DNA from: Dichetophora obliterata
Lineage: Eukaryota > Arthropoda > Insecta > Diptera > Sciomyzidae
Assembly (NCBI GenBank): GCA_963920525.1
Contig: OY986438.1
Span: forward strand, 53,207,753-53,271,752
Length of the DNA: 64,000 nt
Direction of reading: 5' to 3'
Shown here in pieces: positions 56,172 through 64,000 of this stretch (the stretch's first letter is position 1; the number at the start of each line of letters is the position of its first letter). Both the position numbers and the translations under genes were made by a program. Below the pieces are notes generated by a model. That model did no database searches. It was given only the letters and a program-made list of their open reading frames with translations, and was not told the origin of the DNA.

Positions 56172-57458
56172 TTGGGGGTTGGAATTAATTTTAAAGGTTT
56201 TTTTTCGGTTTTTGAGCATTTATTTAGAAACAACGGTACAATGTATATTATTCAAAGTATTGTCCATTGTTAGCTACAACATTTTCCCATCTTTCTGGCA
56301 GCATATGGATTCCGCGTCGGAAGAACGATTCGTCTTTTGAGGGAATCAACGAATCGACCCATTTTTTGGTATCCTCGTAAGAAGTGAAGCGCTGCTCAGC
56401 CAAGCCATGCGTCATCGATCTGAATAGGTGGTAGTCGGAAAGGGCTATGTCTGGGCTATAAGGCGGGTGGGGTAGCACATCCCAATTCAGCGCCTCCAAC
56501 GTTTCCTTGACGGTTCTTGCAACATGTGGCCGTGCGTTGTCATGTTGAAAAACCACTTTGTCGTGTCTTTTGGCATATTCCGGCCGTTTAACCTTTAATG
56601 CTCGGCTCAATTGCATCAATTGTTGTTGGTAGCGTTCCCCAGTGATGGTTTCGTTAGGTTTTAGCAGCTCATAGTACACGACACCCTTTTGATCCCACCA
56701 AATACACAGCATAAGCTTGGCGCCATGAATATTCGGCTTGGCCCTCGATGTTGATGCATGGCCGGGTGGTCCCCACGATTTTTTTCGCTTAGGATTATCG
56801 TAATGGATCCACTTTTCATCGCCAGTGACAATACGATGCAAAAAACTCTTCCTTTTATGCCGTTGAAGCAGTTGTTTGCACATGCAAAATCGCCGTTCAG
56901 CGTCTCTCGGCTTCAACTGGTACGGCACCCAATTTTCTTGCTTTTGAATCATTCCCATGGCCTTCAAGCGTTTGCCGACCGTTGATAAGTCGACTCCCAA
57001 TGATTCTGACAATTCTTGAAGGGTTTGACACGGGTCTTCATCGAGCAAAGCCTCCAATTCCTCATCTTCAAACTTTTTCGGCTGGCCCGGACGCTCTTTG
57101 TCTTCCGTATCAAAATCACCACTTTTAAACCGACAGAACCAGTACTCACAAGTAGAAATCGATGGAGCATAGTCCCCGTAAGCCTCAGTAAGCGTGCGTT
57201 GTGCTTCAACCGCTTTTTTCTTCAAATGGAAGCACAAAATTAAACCTTCCCGCAAATTGCGTTTTGTTGGAACGAAAGTCGACATGTTCACAGAGAAAAA
57301 AATATATGTTGTTTACACTTCAGTGGAATGACACATACTGAAAAATGAAGCTTAGACAATGTGCTTTGAAATGAATATAGTCACAGGTGTGCCCGATAAG
57401 ATCTATTGATAGTTACGCCATCTCTTAGAAAACCTTTAAAACTAATTCCAACCCCCAA
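56172..57458 (-). mobile_element. Full-length mauritiana-type mariner, apparently intact
   Basis: TIR TTGGGGGTTGGAATTA at the left, inverted at the right (TAATTCCAACCCCCAA), with about 28 bp matching bar one position. TA at 56170-56171 and 57459-57460. 1287 bp, the size of Mos1-like elements. Contains one uninterrupted transposase gene on -. Confidence 0.97.
56248..57285 (-). CDS. Mariner transposase, DD34D, intact 345 residues
   Basis: Cut-and-paste transposase: binds the TIRs and inserts at TA. ATG 57285 (MSTFVPTKRNLREGLILCFH) gives 345 residues; a frame opening at 57291 uses a GTG and is not needed. N-terminal half: two helix-turn-helix motifs (about 1-112) with KRLKAMG near 106, and the linker motif WVPYQL (WVPHEL in the family). 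Catalytic domain: Asp156 in TGDEKW, Asp249 in FQHDNARPH, Asp284 in YSPDIALSDYHLF, with 34 residues between the last two (DD34D). These positions are the same as in Mos1, to which the whole reading is closely similar (mauritiana subfamily). The family's YSPDLAP motif reads YSPDIAL, a Pro-to-Leu change that might affect activity. No stop or frameshift. Stop TAA at 56248-56250. Confidence 0.97.
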   Translation of the reverse strand: MSTFVPTKRNLREGLILCFHLKKKAVEAQRTLTEAYGDYAPSISTCEYWFCRFKSGDFDTEDKERPGQPKKFEDEELEALLDEDPCQTLQELSESLGVDLSTVGKRLKAMGMIQKQENWVPYQLKPRDAERRFCMCKQLLQRHKRKSFLHRIVTGDEKWIHYDNPKRKKSWGPPGHASTSRAKPNIHGAKLMLCIWWDQKGVVYYELLKPNETITGERYQQQLMQLSRALKVKRPEYAKRHDKVVFQHDNARPHVARTVKETLEALNWDVLPHPPYSPDIALSDYHLFRSMTHGLAEQRFTSYEDTKKWVDSLIPSKDESFFRRGIHMLPERWENVVANNGQYFE

Positions 57459-57761
57459 TATCTCTTGAACAGAGTTAAATATCATAAAATATAAAAAAAA
57501 AATACTTTTATACATATATTGCATTTTTAACTTTCACAAGGTGAGTACAAAGTGCCTTCTAAAAGGCACTAATAGGTGACTTCTAAAAGACACTCATAAG
57601 TAACTTCTACAATTCACTAATGCGTGGCTTTCAGAAGTAACGCAAGCGGGGAACAACTTCTCAATACGAAAGTGACTCCTAAGATGAAAAAAGGATATCG
57701 CGCGCGTTGAATTGTAACTTCTTCAAGTCACTTTTAAGTGATAAAAAATGTTGGCAGGGTA

Positions 57762-58650
57762 ATAACATAATAAACACAAAAATATATACATAACTAGGGC
57801 TCTCATGTTAATGCTTGTATTTACTGGGTATCTTAAAATAGAAATAGTAAAGCTATCTTTACGAATCATAAAATTTCCTTTAAAATAGCATTCAATCATT
57901 AGTGAATATTTTTGCATATTTTTGCAATATATTTTACAAAAAAATCCTGTTAAGCATATTTATTAAGCATATTTTTGTATATTTTACAATAAATTTATGT
58001 GGTTTTTGTATTTTTTTGATTTGAAATTTAGTGCGGCTTATTTTGGTAAAAGCTAACTTATAATTATTACTTTTATGTTTACTTCATATTTTTGTTGTTT
58101 TTGATAAATTTGTTTTATATGTATTTTAAAATAAATTGTTTAAAATTTTTTTGTTTAATTACATGCAATATTTACTTTCGAACCGATAACAAAATATCAT
58201 AAAAATATTTTTAATTGCATATTTTACCTGTTGTAAGCGCATATCTTAAATTTTTAAGTTTTTAAATATGCGCATGTTTTCGATTTTTTTGTGCATGAGA
58301 TTCCTAGCCCTATATGTTCATAACTATATACTATATATAAATTTGCAAGTTGCAGAAACATATTTCTAACTGATGCAAAATATATTTGCCTAAGGCAAAT
58401 TCAACCACGGTCTTTATAAGCAAATCAATTCTTAATTTAGTCGCAAAAACTTACGTAAAACTTTGAAATAATTTTTTTATTGCTGTGACAGGTTCATCTG
58501 ACAGATAACTTTACTCTATTTTAACGCTAAGAACACAGTATACAGATTTAATGGGCCCCTGAAATTTTTTTTTTATAATAAACATCAATGCTTGCATATT
58601 CGTTACATTGTAGATTTGGAAAAACCGCGGTGACGCAGAAGAACTGAAAT
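57762..58650. other. Unassigned AT-rich sequence
   Basis: Very AT-rich at 57880-58290 with repeated 'atatttttgcatattttt'. Nothing recognised. Confidence 0.5.
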
Positions 58651-58654
58651 TGCA

Positions 58655-59010
58655 GTGAAGTCCGAACACTGATGGGGACCCCAGAAGAGTGTCAGATAGA
58701 GACTAGGTGCATTAAAAAAAAAAAATGCTGAGGGGGTCATAGATTTTTTGATATGAGCTTTAATGGACATATTCTTCTATTTTTGTGTTTTTTGTATGAG
58801 GAACCCACAATATATCTCCCTACAATAGATGTAATTTTTTTCACGTATTGCCAATTGACGTACCAAAATATGACAGTGTAAATATAAAATAAACAAAATA
58901 TTTTTAATGCAAATTTCTTATTGTGTTTCTTTCTAGATGCTCTGTCTCTCTCTTTCTCTCTGTCTCATTCACAAATATATGTCTTAATATTAATTTTAGG
59001 AAGTTTCACT
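58655..59010 (-). repeat. Dispersed repeat with ~150 bp units, copy 2 (inverted)
   Basis: On - it matches 51900-52230 and the GGGGTCCCCAT end at 52497: AGAGAGAAAGAGAGAGACAG, 'atctattgtagg.ag', 'catacaaaaaacac', 'catatcaaaaaatctatgaccccc'. Only one full tandem unit is kept. Confidence 0.75.
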
Positions 59011-59425
59011 TCTGTACTTCTGTCTCATATCAGCTCCAGCATCCATTGCGGTATTTTGTTTTTGTAGCTGCATGGTTTGAGAATCCTGTTTCGCACAATT
59101 AAGTCGTTGGGAATCAAGGATCCTGCATCGAAAACCACTCAGAGGCATTGTTTTGAACAGTGACTCCATAATGGTGTCTGATGACATTTTTAAAAAATGA
59201 TTCATAAATCTTGTTTGACATACTTTCGGGTTTGGCAAGTTGCGTACAAAAGGATTTTGAATCCATGAATTAATTTTTGTATTTTGTTCTTCGGAAAAAT
59301 ACGTCTCAAAACATGCGTGAACATCATTAATATGCTGGACCAATTCTTCAAACATATCAAATTGAAACATTTCTGAGTCGCTAACGAAGTGAGCTTTCCA
59401 TTTCTCTTACCAAAACAAATAATCA
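59000..59425 (-). pseudogene. hAT-like transposase fragment
   Basis: On -, frame change near 59370 joins KAHFVSDSEMFQFDMFEELV, then HINDVHACFETYFSEEQNTK and INSWIQNPF. This order (a helix with L..HL....FE.YF, then W-I-x-N-P-F) resembles the middle part of hAT-type transposases of the ZBED5/SCAND3 group. The following QTRFMNHFLKMSSDTIMESL is plausible continuation. Catalytic motifs are outside the fragment. Broken by a frameshift and truncated both sides. Confidence 0.45.
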
Positions 59426-59443
59426 AAACTTCACTTTTTATCA

Positions 59444-59680
59444 AGGGCCAATTTTTCAGTGCGAGTTTAAACTCTAGTTAAATAAACCGAGCTTAACTCA
59501 CCAAAACTGGACTTTTTTCGGTTTAACTAGATATTTCAACATTCGTTGAAGTTAAATTGACCTAAATGATCATAAAGTGTGTTTCTTTGTTGCCTAAGCC
59601 GAGTTTAAACGTCCAATTTTGGTGAGTTAACCACAGTTTAATTTGACTAGAGTTAAAGCTCGCACTGAAAAATTGGCCCT
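59444..59680. mobile_element. MITE, 237 bp (AGGGCCAATTTTTCAGTG)
   Basis: AGGGCCAATTTTTCAGTGCG at the left and CGCACTGAAAAATTGGCCCT at the right are exact reverse complements. The similarity runs ~65 bp inward through 'ttaactcaccaaaa.tggac'. CAA/TAA next to GGGCC at the two ends may be a worn TWA duplication, which would suit PIF/Harbinger. Confidence 0.88.
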
Positions 59681-59714
59681 AAGTCAGCATGCACATATGT
59701 AGGCAATAGGGAAG

Positions 59715-59795
59715 TCTATCCCGGAATCCAGAATGATTTAAGCACTTTAAAATTCCGGAATTTTCCTTCCGGGATCCTGGGATTTTCAAATAAAA
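59715..59795. repeat. CCGGGAT/ATTCCGGAATTTT short repeat
   Basis: TATCCCGGAATCC, AATTCCGGAATTTTCC and CCGGGATCCTGGGATTTTC in a row; relative of 31680-31790. Confidence 0.7.
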
Positions 59796-59799
59796 AAAT

Positions 59800-60385
59800 T
59801 TATTTTACAAATATTCGTATTAATGCAACTATTTCAATTTAAGTTGATATGATAATTGAATTTGAAAAATTTTTTCTCGAGGCTGAAAAAAATTGTAAAG
59901 ACGATGAGTGTGAATCACTGAAACAAAGACTTTGCAAAGTTTAAGAAGAAAATGCAAGATCAGGAAGTCGGTTAAGTATTTCAATATAGTCAAATATTCG
60001 GACTTAGGAAATTAATTTGTTTTGTGGATTGCTTAAAAAAAAAAACTTAAAGATTGCTTACAATAGAAGGTACAATTTTTTACATTACAATTATATATGC
60101 TAAATACATTGTGTTTCCTTGCTTACAAGAACTTTAAAATACATGACTAATTTGAATGACTTTACAGTGGTGTAAGCCCTTAATGTTGGCTTGCCATAAT
60201 TTTTTGAAAACAAGTCCGGAAACTTTTCCAGTTTTTCGAGGGAGAAGGAGGAGAGGGGGAGGAGTTGTTATTTTTTGTTTATTTTTATTTTCTTTTACTG
60301 GCCTTTCTTGGTAACTATTTAAAAAAAAACAAAATAAAAAACATTATTACAAACTTTGCTGAGTGAAAAACTGATCATGTTTTTA
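59800..60385. other. Unassigned sequence
   Basis: Purine-only tract GAGGGAGAAGGAGGAGAGGG at about 60238-60263. Nothing else. Confidence 0.5.
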
Positions 60386-60389
60386 TGTA

Positions 60390-61855
60390 GAGTCCGCGAC
60401 AAAAAGTTGGCAATTGAACATTTCCCCAAATATATAATATACTATGAATGTTTAAGCTATTTCTCTAGGTGTAATAAGTCATGTGGTTGTGCTCTTTAGG
60501 TATTTTAAGTACACAATGATTAAAAATTCTGAGAGAAATACCGTTAGTTTACAAAATATGAAAAAATGCTGCGACAAAATGATAGCACATTATGATGGAT
60601 TGAGTTCAGTAAGTGTTAATAATCCTATCAAAAAACAAGTTTAGTTTTTAAAGTAAATTTTTCACGTTTAAAAAGTAAAAGTACTTCAAACTAAATTAAA
60701 ATGGCACATGGAAAAAAGCTTAAAAGTGCGGAAGTGCAATTTGCTTTAAATCTTCGTTTAAAAAATTGCAAATCAGTGAAATCGTAAAAAAAAACAAAAG
60801 TCGTAAAGTGACTACAAATTTAGTAAAAAACCTACAACATTATGGTAAAGTCTTTAGCAGTGGATGTCGAAGAGTGGTGACACGCCGAGATGAGTGCGCC
60901 ATTTTGCGGGTAGCTTCAAATTCTAACCTCACTGCCAGAAAAATTGCTGAAACACATGTCCTCAACGTGCAAAGGATTTAAAAAAATCAACTACAATTAA
61001 ACTCTAAAATTACAATGGAAACCGCCACTTACAGAGAAACATTGAGCAGCAATATTGAAGCTTTCTGAAGATCACTTTAAGTGGAGAAAATGATGGCGTT
61101 TCTCTTTTTATTAACACGATTTGAGGAAGAAAGAGCGTATCGTGAGTCGTCGTCAACACGGGGGTAGATGAGTAATGATATTGGCTAGATTTGGCTACTG
61201 TAGAAGGACTGAAATGAAGATTGTTGCCACAAGAGTGAATCGCCAAGATTATGTTAATTTGATTGGTAATGAAATAGTTAACTGTGGGTCACATTTAACT
61301 AATACTTCATTAACATTTCAACAAAAAAATGCTGCAGTGCATACAGCAAGAATAGTAAAAACTTCTTTCGAGAACTGTATATCGAAATATTGAAGTGGAT
61401 CGCACGATCACCTGACCTGCACATTATTAAAAACTGTTTGTGTTACCTTGCAAGGAAAGTTTATGCTGATAATAGGCAGCATAATACCATTCAGGAACTC
61501 AAAAGTAGCAAAATTTCGAATTGGGAAGCGATATCGAACAAATACATCAAAAAACATTTTTAATCACTATCAAATTGCGGTACTGAAGTTTTAAAAAGCA
61601 AACCACTCAATACTAAATACTTATATTATAAAAATTAAAAATTGATTTCTTAGAATTTTGAATAATATTTTGCTATCTTTTTGTCGTACTACTGAATATG
61701 TTTTTGTTTTTTTCTGAACAACAAGTTCGATTTTTAAATATAATTTCTATATATTTTCAAATCTAATTACTTTATAGTAAATACATATTTTTAATTTTAA
61801 TCGCTTTCAATAATATTTAAAAAATTCAAATGTGCTATCTTTTTGTCGCGGAGTG
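60390..61855 (+). mobile_element. Tc1-like element of IR/DR type, dead
   Basis: Left end GAGTCCGCGACAAAAAG; right end CTTTTTGTCGCGGAGTG; TA at 60388-60389 and 61856-61857. Inner relatives of the same motif occur at about 60568 (GCTGCGACAAAATGATAGC) and 61670 (GCTATCTTTTTGTCGTAC), that is, repeated within each long terminal repeat as in the IR/DR group of Tc1-like elements. 1466 bp. Confidence 0.9.
60701..61563 (+). pseudogene. Tc1-like transposase, multiply broken
   Basis: ATG at about 60701 opens MAHGKKLKSAEVQFAL; a frame change and stop follow, then ISEIVKKNKSRKVTT and RRDECAILRVASNSNLTARK, the paired helix-turn-helix region. The middle is out of frame with a probable deletion around the first Asp. 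NRQDYVNLIGNEIVN and LTFQQKNAAVHTARIVK follow: the second catalytic Asp of 'FQQDNA' is Lys here. After a frameshift KWIARSPDLHIIKNCLCYLA shows the third residue, Glu in 'NIIENC', also as Lys. It ends at TAA about 61561 after YIKKHF. Two of three catalytic residues are lost. Confidence 0.88.
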
Positions 61856-61859
61856 TATG

Positions 61860-62428
61860 AATGTTTTCGATTTATTTTTACCCGTTTATTTAATAATAAC
61901 TATTCTTTTTAATGGATAATATACTTGGAATGAATATCAATACTTAGCAATAATTTAACAATAAACAAATACATGCATCATATAAAATTAATTTTCCACT
62001 AAGGCTACTAAGTGGGGCTGACATTAATTCTGGAGTGGTTTTTTTGCTTTTGTCAAAAAACCACTCGTACTTTTCAGATGAAATTGCACATCTGTTTTTA
62101 TTTTATCGTAGAAGTTAGAGCGGTCTTCGTCACTATTATTTTTATATTCAAAAGAGTTGCAACTTGATACTCTCAATCTTCCTCGATTGTTTTTGTTTGA
62201 ATAATCTACCGTCATATAGGCAGATGTTAAAGTTGACACACAAAAATTAAGTTTTTGAAATATAAAAGCGCTTTTGTTAAAATGACTTTTTCAACGGCGT
62301 GTTAAACATACATATTTGAAGTGAAATAAAAGTGAACAATACTTTTTTTGTAGAAACATCAAGTAGGTATGTTTTATATAAATAAAATAGAAACTGCTTA
62401 ATTTTTTATTATTTTTGTTGCAAAGCCT
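61860..62428. other. Unassigned AT-rich sequence
   Basis: A 71-codon - frame (62024-62239) has no known motif. Nothing else seen. Confidence 0.45.
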
Positions 62429-62432
62429 AGTA

Positions 62433-62676
62433 CTCTGTTGCTTTACGTGAAATTTCGCTGACAACATCTTTTATTTGTTGCGTGAAGTTTCTGACTTAAA
62501 GTGTGTTGCGAAGAATTCCTATGGCAACGTTTCTCAGAGAGACGCAGAGAATAAGTTGGGAGATTTCATATGATATCTCTCTTTTCACTTCAAAATAAAT
62601 AGGCAGTACAATTAAATTGTCGTGAAAAAATGTTGCTCAGAAACATGTTGCGATAATTTCACACAGCGGAACAGAG
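62433..62676. mobile_element. Probable MITE with TA duplication
   Basis: CTCTGTTGCTTTACGTGAAA then TTTCGCTGACAAC at the left. The inverse of the right end reads CTCTGTTCCGCTGTGTGAAA then TTATCGCAACATG. TA on both sides (62431-62432, 62677-62678). Diverged but the ends pair. Confidence 0.6.
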
Positions 62677-62679
62677 TAT

Positions 62680-63388
62680 TGCTCTATTGCTCTGACGAAC
62701 ATGTTGTGAAAATTTATACGCTTTCTTCGCAGCTGTCACTTTTTGTATGGAGATTTGAGTGGAATTTCACATGAAACTGAACAGATTACTATGCTTAAGA
62801 CACTCATATTATATGGGCGTCCACAGTGGGGGTGCTTGCCCACCTTAGGGAAATTCAAAGTCGTGGTATTTATTAAGAGGAGTGTAAGATTTAGAAGGAA
62901 CATATATTTTGATAAGGTGCATCAATAATCAATCAAAAAGTCGACTTTGAATTTATTGTAACTTACGGCTTTTTTGATTTTATATGACGATATTTTCATT
63001 ATATTTGCTATTATATTTTGAAGGGAACTCAAAAATACTTTTTTTAAGGTATATTTATAAATAAAGCTGAGCTAAACTATGCAAGCATTTTTAAATAGTA
63101 TGTTGTACCCATCGCAGTGATAAGTTACGATACCATTTCATTTACCCTTGTTTCACAGGCACTTTTCGATACGTATTCTTGCACTCAAACAATTTTGTGT
63201 GTAAATATTACTAATAACTGCGTCCATTCTACAAATTTTACTCGTAGTTTTCAGTCACGAATAGGATTCGTATGTTGGACGTAGTTTGGTACATATTTCA
63301 AATGTTTTATTTGTATTCGTACAACAACAAATGCATATTGTACGAATACATTTGTTACATTTATTAATAACGGAAAAAAAAACATTCT
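62680..63388. other. Unassigned sequence
   Basis: 62700-62930 is less AT-rich with a 61-codon frame of no known similarity. Confidence 0.4.
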
Positions 63389-63390
63389 AA

Positions 63391-63463
63391 CTGAGCTGGG
63401 GTCTAAACCACGGTTTTTAAGCTTATGGGCCACGTACTCTTTCAGTAAACTACGGCCACCTTG
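63391..63463 (-). mobile_element. tRNA-derived SINE head, copy 3 (worn fragment)
   Basis: On -, GGTGGCCGTAGTTTACTGAA, 'gtacgtggcccataagctta', then CCGTGGTTTAGACCCCAGC; aligns with the head of the SINEs at 28397-28710 and 35170-35480. The B box is damaged (GGTTTAGACCCC). The body is not present. Confidence 0.65.
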
Positions 63464-63465
63464 CA

Positions 63466-64000
63466 ATCATGCATTTCCTTATATTCGGTAACTGTTCAAA
63501 AAATCAGGCTAAATGATTTCGGTTGTACATTTTTTTAAACTCAACTAATGCTAAATTGTAAGAAGCCATTAGTAAATACTACGAATGTAATGGAAGAAAT
63601 TACGAAGTTATACATACGAGAAATTCAGGAATGGTAAGTACTTATATCCCTATTAGTCGAAGATCATTCTTCGGAGCAACAGAAAGTAAGGGGCAATTTG
63701 AATAATTTTTTAAATTTTTCCTAAGCTTAGTAAAATTTCTAACAATATTGCAGCATTTATAGAAGCGAAGCTTCTAATTCAAAAGCGAAAAAAGTAGGAA
63801 ATTCTGAATATAATAGGCTAGTTTTAGATCAAGCATTAATTTAAAAAAAAATCTTATGGCAAATTCCTGCTAAGAAAACGCTTTTACATTAGAATATGTT
63901 ATAGTCAAAAGTTTTTTTATGACTAAAATTTAAATAGGAAACTCGATTTGAAACATTCATTTTATACTTCTTCAAATTCTCGTTTTCAACAGGCGTGTCC
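63466..64000. other. Unassigned AT-rich sequence to window end
   Basis: Nothing recognised. Confidence 0.45.

Larger units (their letters stand above)
55498..57759. mobile_element. TIR element (CCCTGCCAACATTTT) interrupted by mariner
   Basis: CCCTGCCAACATTTT at the left; reverse complement AAAATGTTGGCAGGG at the right; TA at 55496-55497 and 57760-57761. Without the mariner it is about 973 bp. The right part (57540-57730) has loose ~30 bp repeats 'agt(g/c)acttctaaaa(g/a)gcact'; 'agtcacttt' also occurs at 55553 on the left in the opposite arm. No transposase of its own. Superfamily uncertain; TA fits Tc1/mariner-type mobilisation. Confidence 0.85.

Noticed and set aside
56758..57243. Frames of 75-81 codons on both strands within the mariner
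   Set aside because: Shadows of the intact transposase gene.

Overview
This is AT-rich, gene-poor, repeat-dense DNA from an insect nuclear genome, most likely a higher fly (Diptera: Brachycera). The evidence is the mix of elements: mariner/Tc1 transposons with TA target duplications (including two of the DD41D 'rosa' type first known from tephritid flies), PIF/Harbinger, Ty3/Gypsy and Jockey/LOA/CR1-like LINE remnants, tRNA-derived SINEs, Helitron-like satellites and many inverted-repeat MITEs. The exact species cannot be read from the sequence. Nothing resembles a bacterial or viral gene layout. I find no complete host gene. The only candidate host coding segment is a short zinc-ribbon C-terminus at 33342-33503 followed at once by AATAAA.

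Layout. 1-7.0 kb: head-to-tail array of Helitron-like non-autonomous units ending in CTAG, carrying internal ~141 bp minisatellites. 7.1-20.9 kb: a tRNA-like sequence, an internally deleted DD41D mariner (7283-8168), a palindromic MITE (8702-8972), a Tigger/pogo-like MITE (10023-10553), two copies of one foldback family (12970-13578 and 19255-19810), a long-TIR element (17390-18256) and smaller MITEs. 21.3-27.6 kb: a dead PIF/Harbinger transposon with both hallmark genes, a split DDE transposase on + and a MADF-like gene on -, interrupted by a 2.6 kb LINE on -. 28-36 kb: two SINE copies inside inverted-repeat elements, a hAT/TTF-finger fragment and the zinc-ribbon segment. 37-42 kb: a second long-TIR element, a 2.3 kb TIR element containing a LINE fragment and a MITE, and DINE-like dispersed repeats. 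42.4-44.6 kb: a decayed Ty3/Gypsy element (-) followed by an opa-type glutamine repeat. 47-55 kb: a full-length DD41D mariner (48366-49685) with one nonsense codon and a lost catalytic Asp, another large inverted-repeat element, and diverged tandem repeats. 55.5-57.8 kb: a TIR element interrupted by a full-length mauritiana-type mariner (56172-57458) whose 345-residue transposase is open and has all three catalytic Asp residues. 58-64 kb: a hAT remnant, MITEs, a dead IR/DR Tc1-like element (60390-61855) and a third SINE fragment.

How the parts relate. There is no operon or pathway here; the logic is layers of insertion. Several nestings can be ordered: LINE into Harbinger, mariner into MITE, MITE into a 2.3 kb TIR element, SINE into a foldback. 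The mauritiana-type mariner looks youngest, with intact TIRs, TSD and ORF. The non-autonomous elements share hallmark ends and TSDs (TA, or TTA/TAA) with the Tc1/mariner and PIF/Harbinger groups, so elements like those in the window could have mobilised them. Long stretches between these features are AT-rich sequence in which I recognise nothing.
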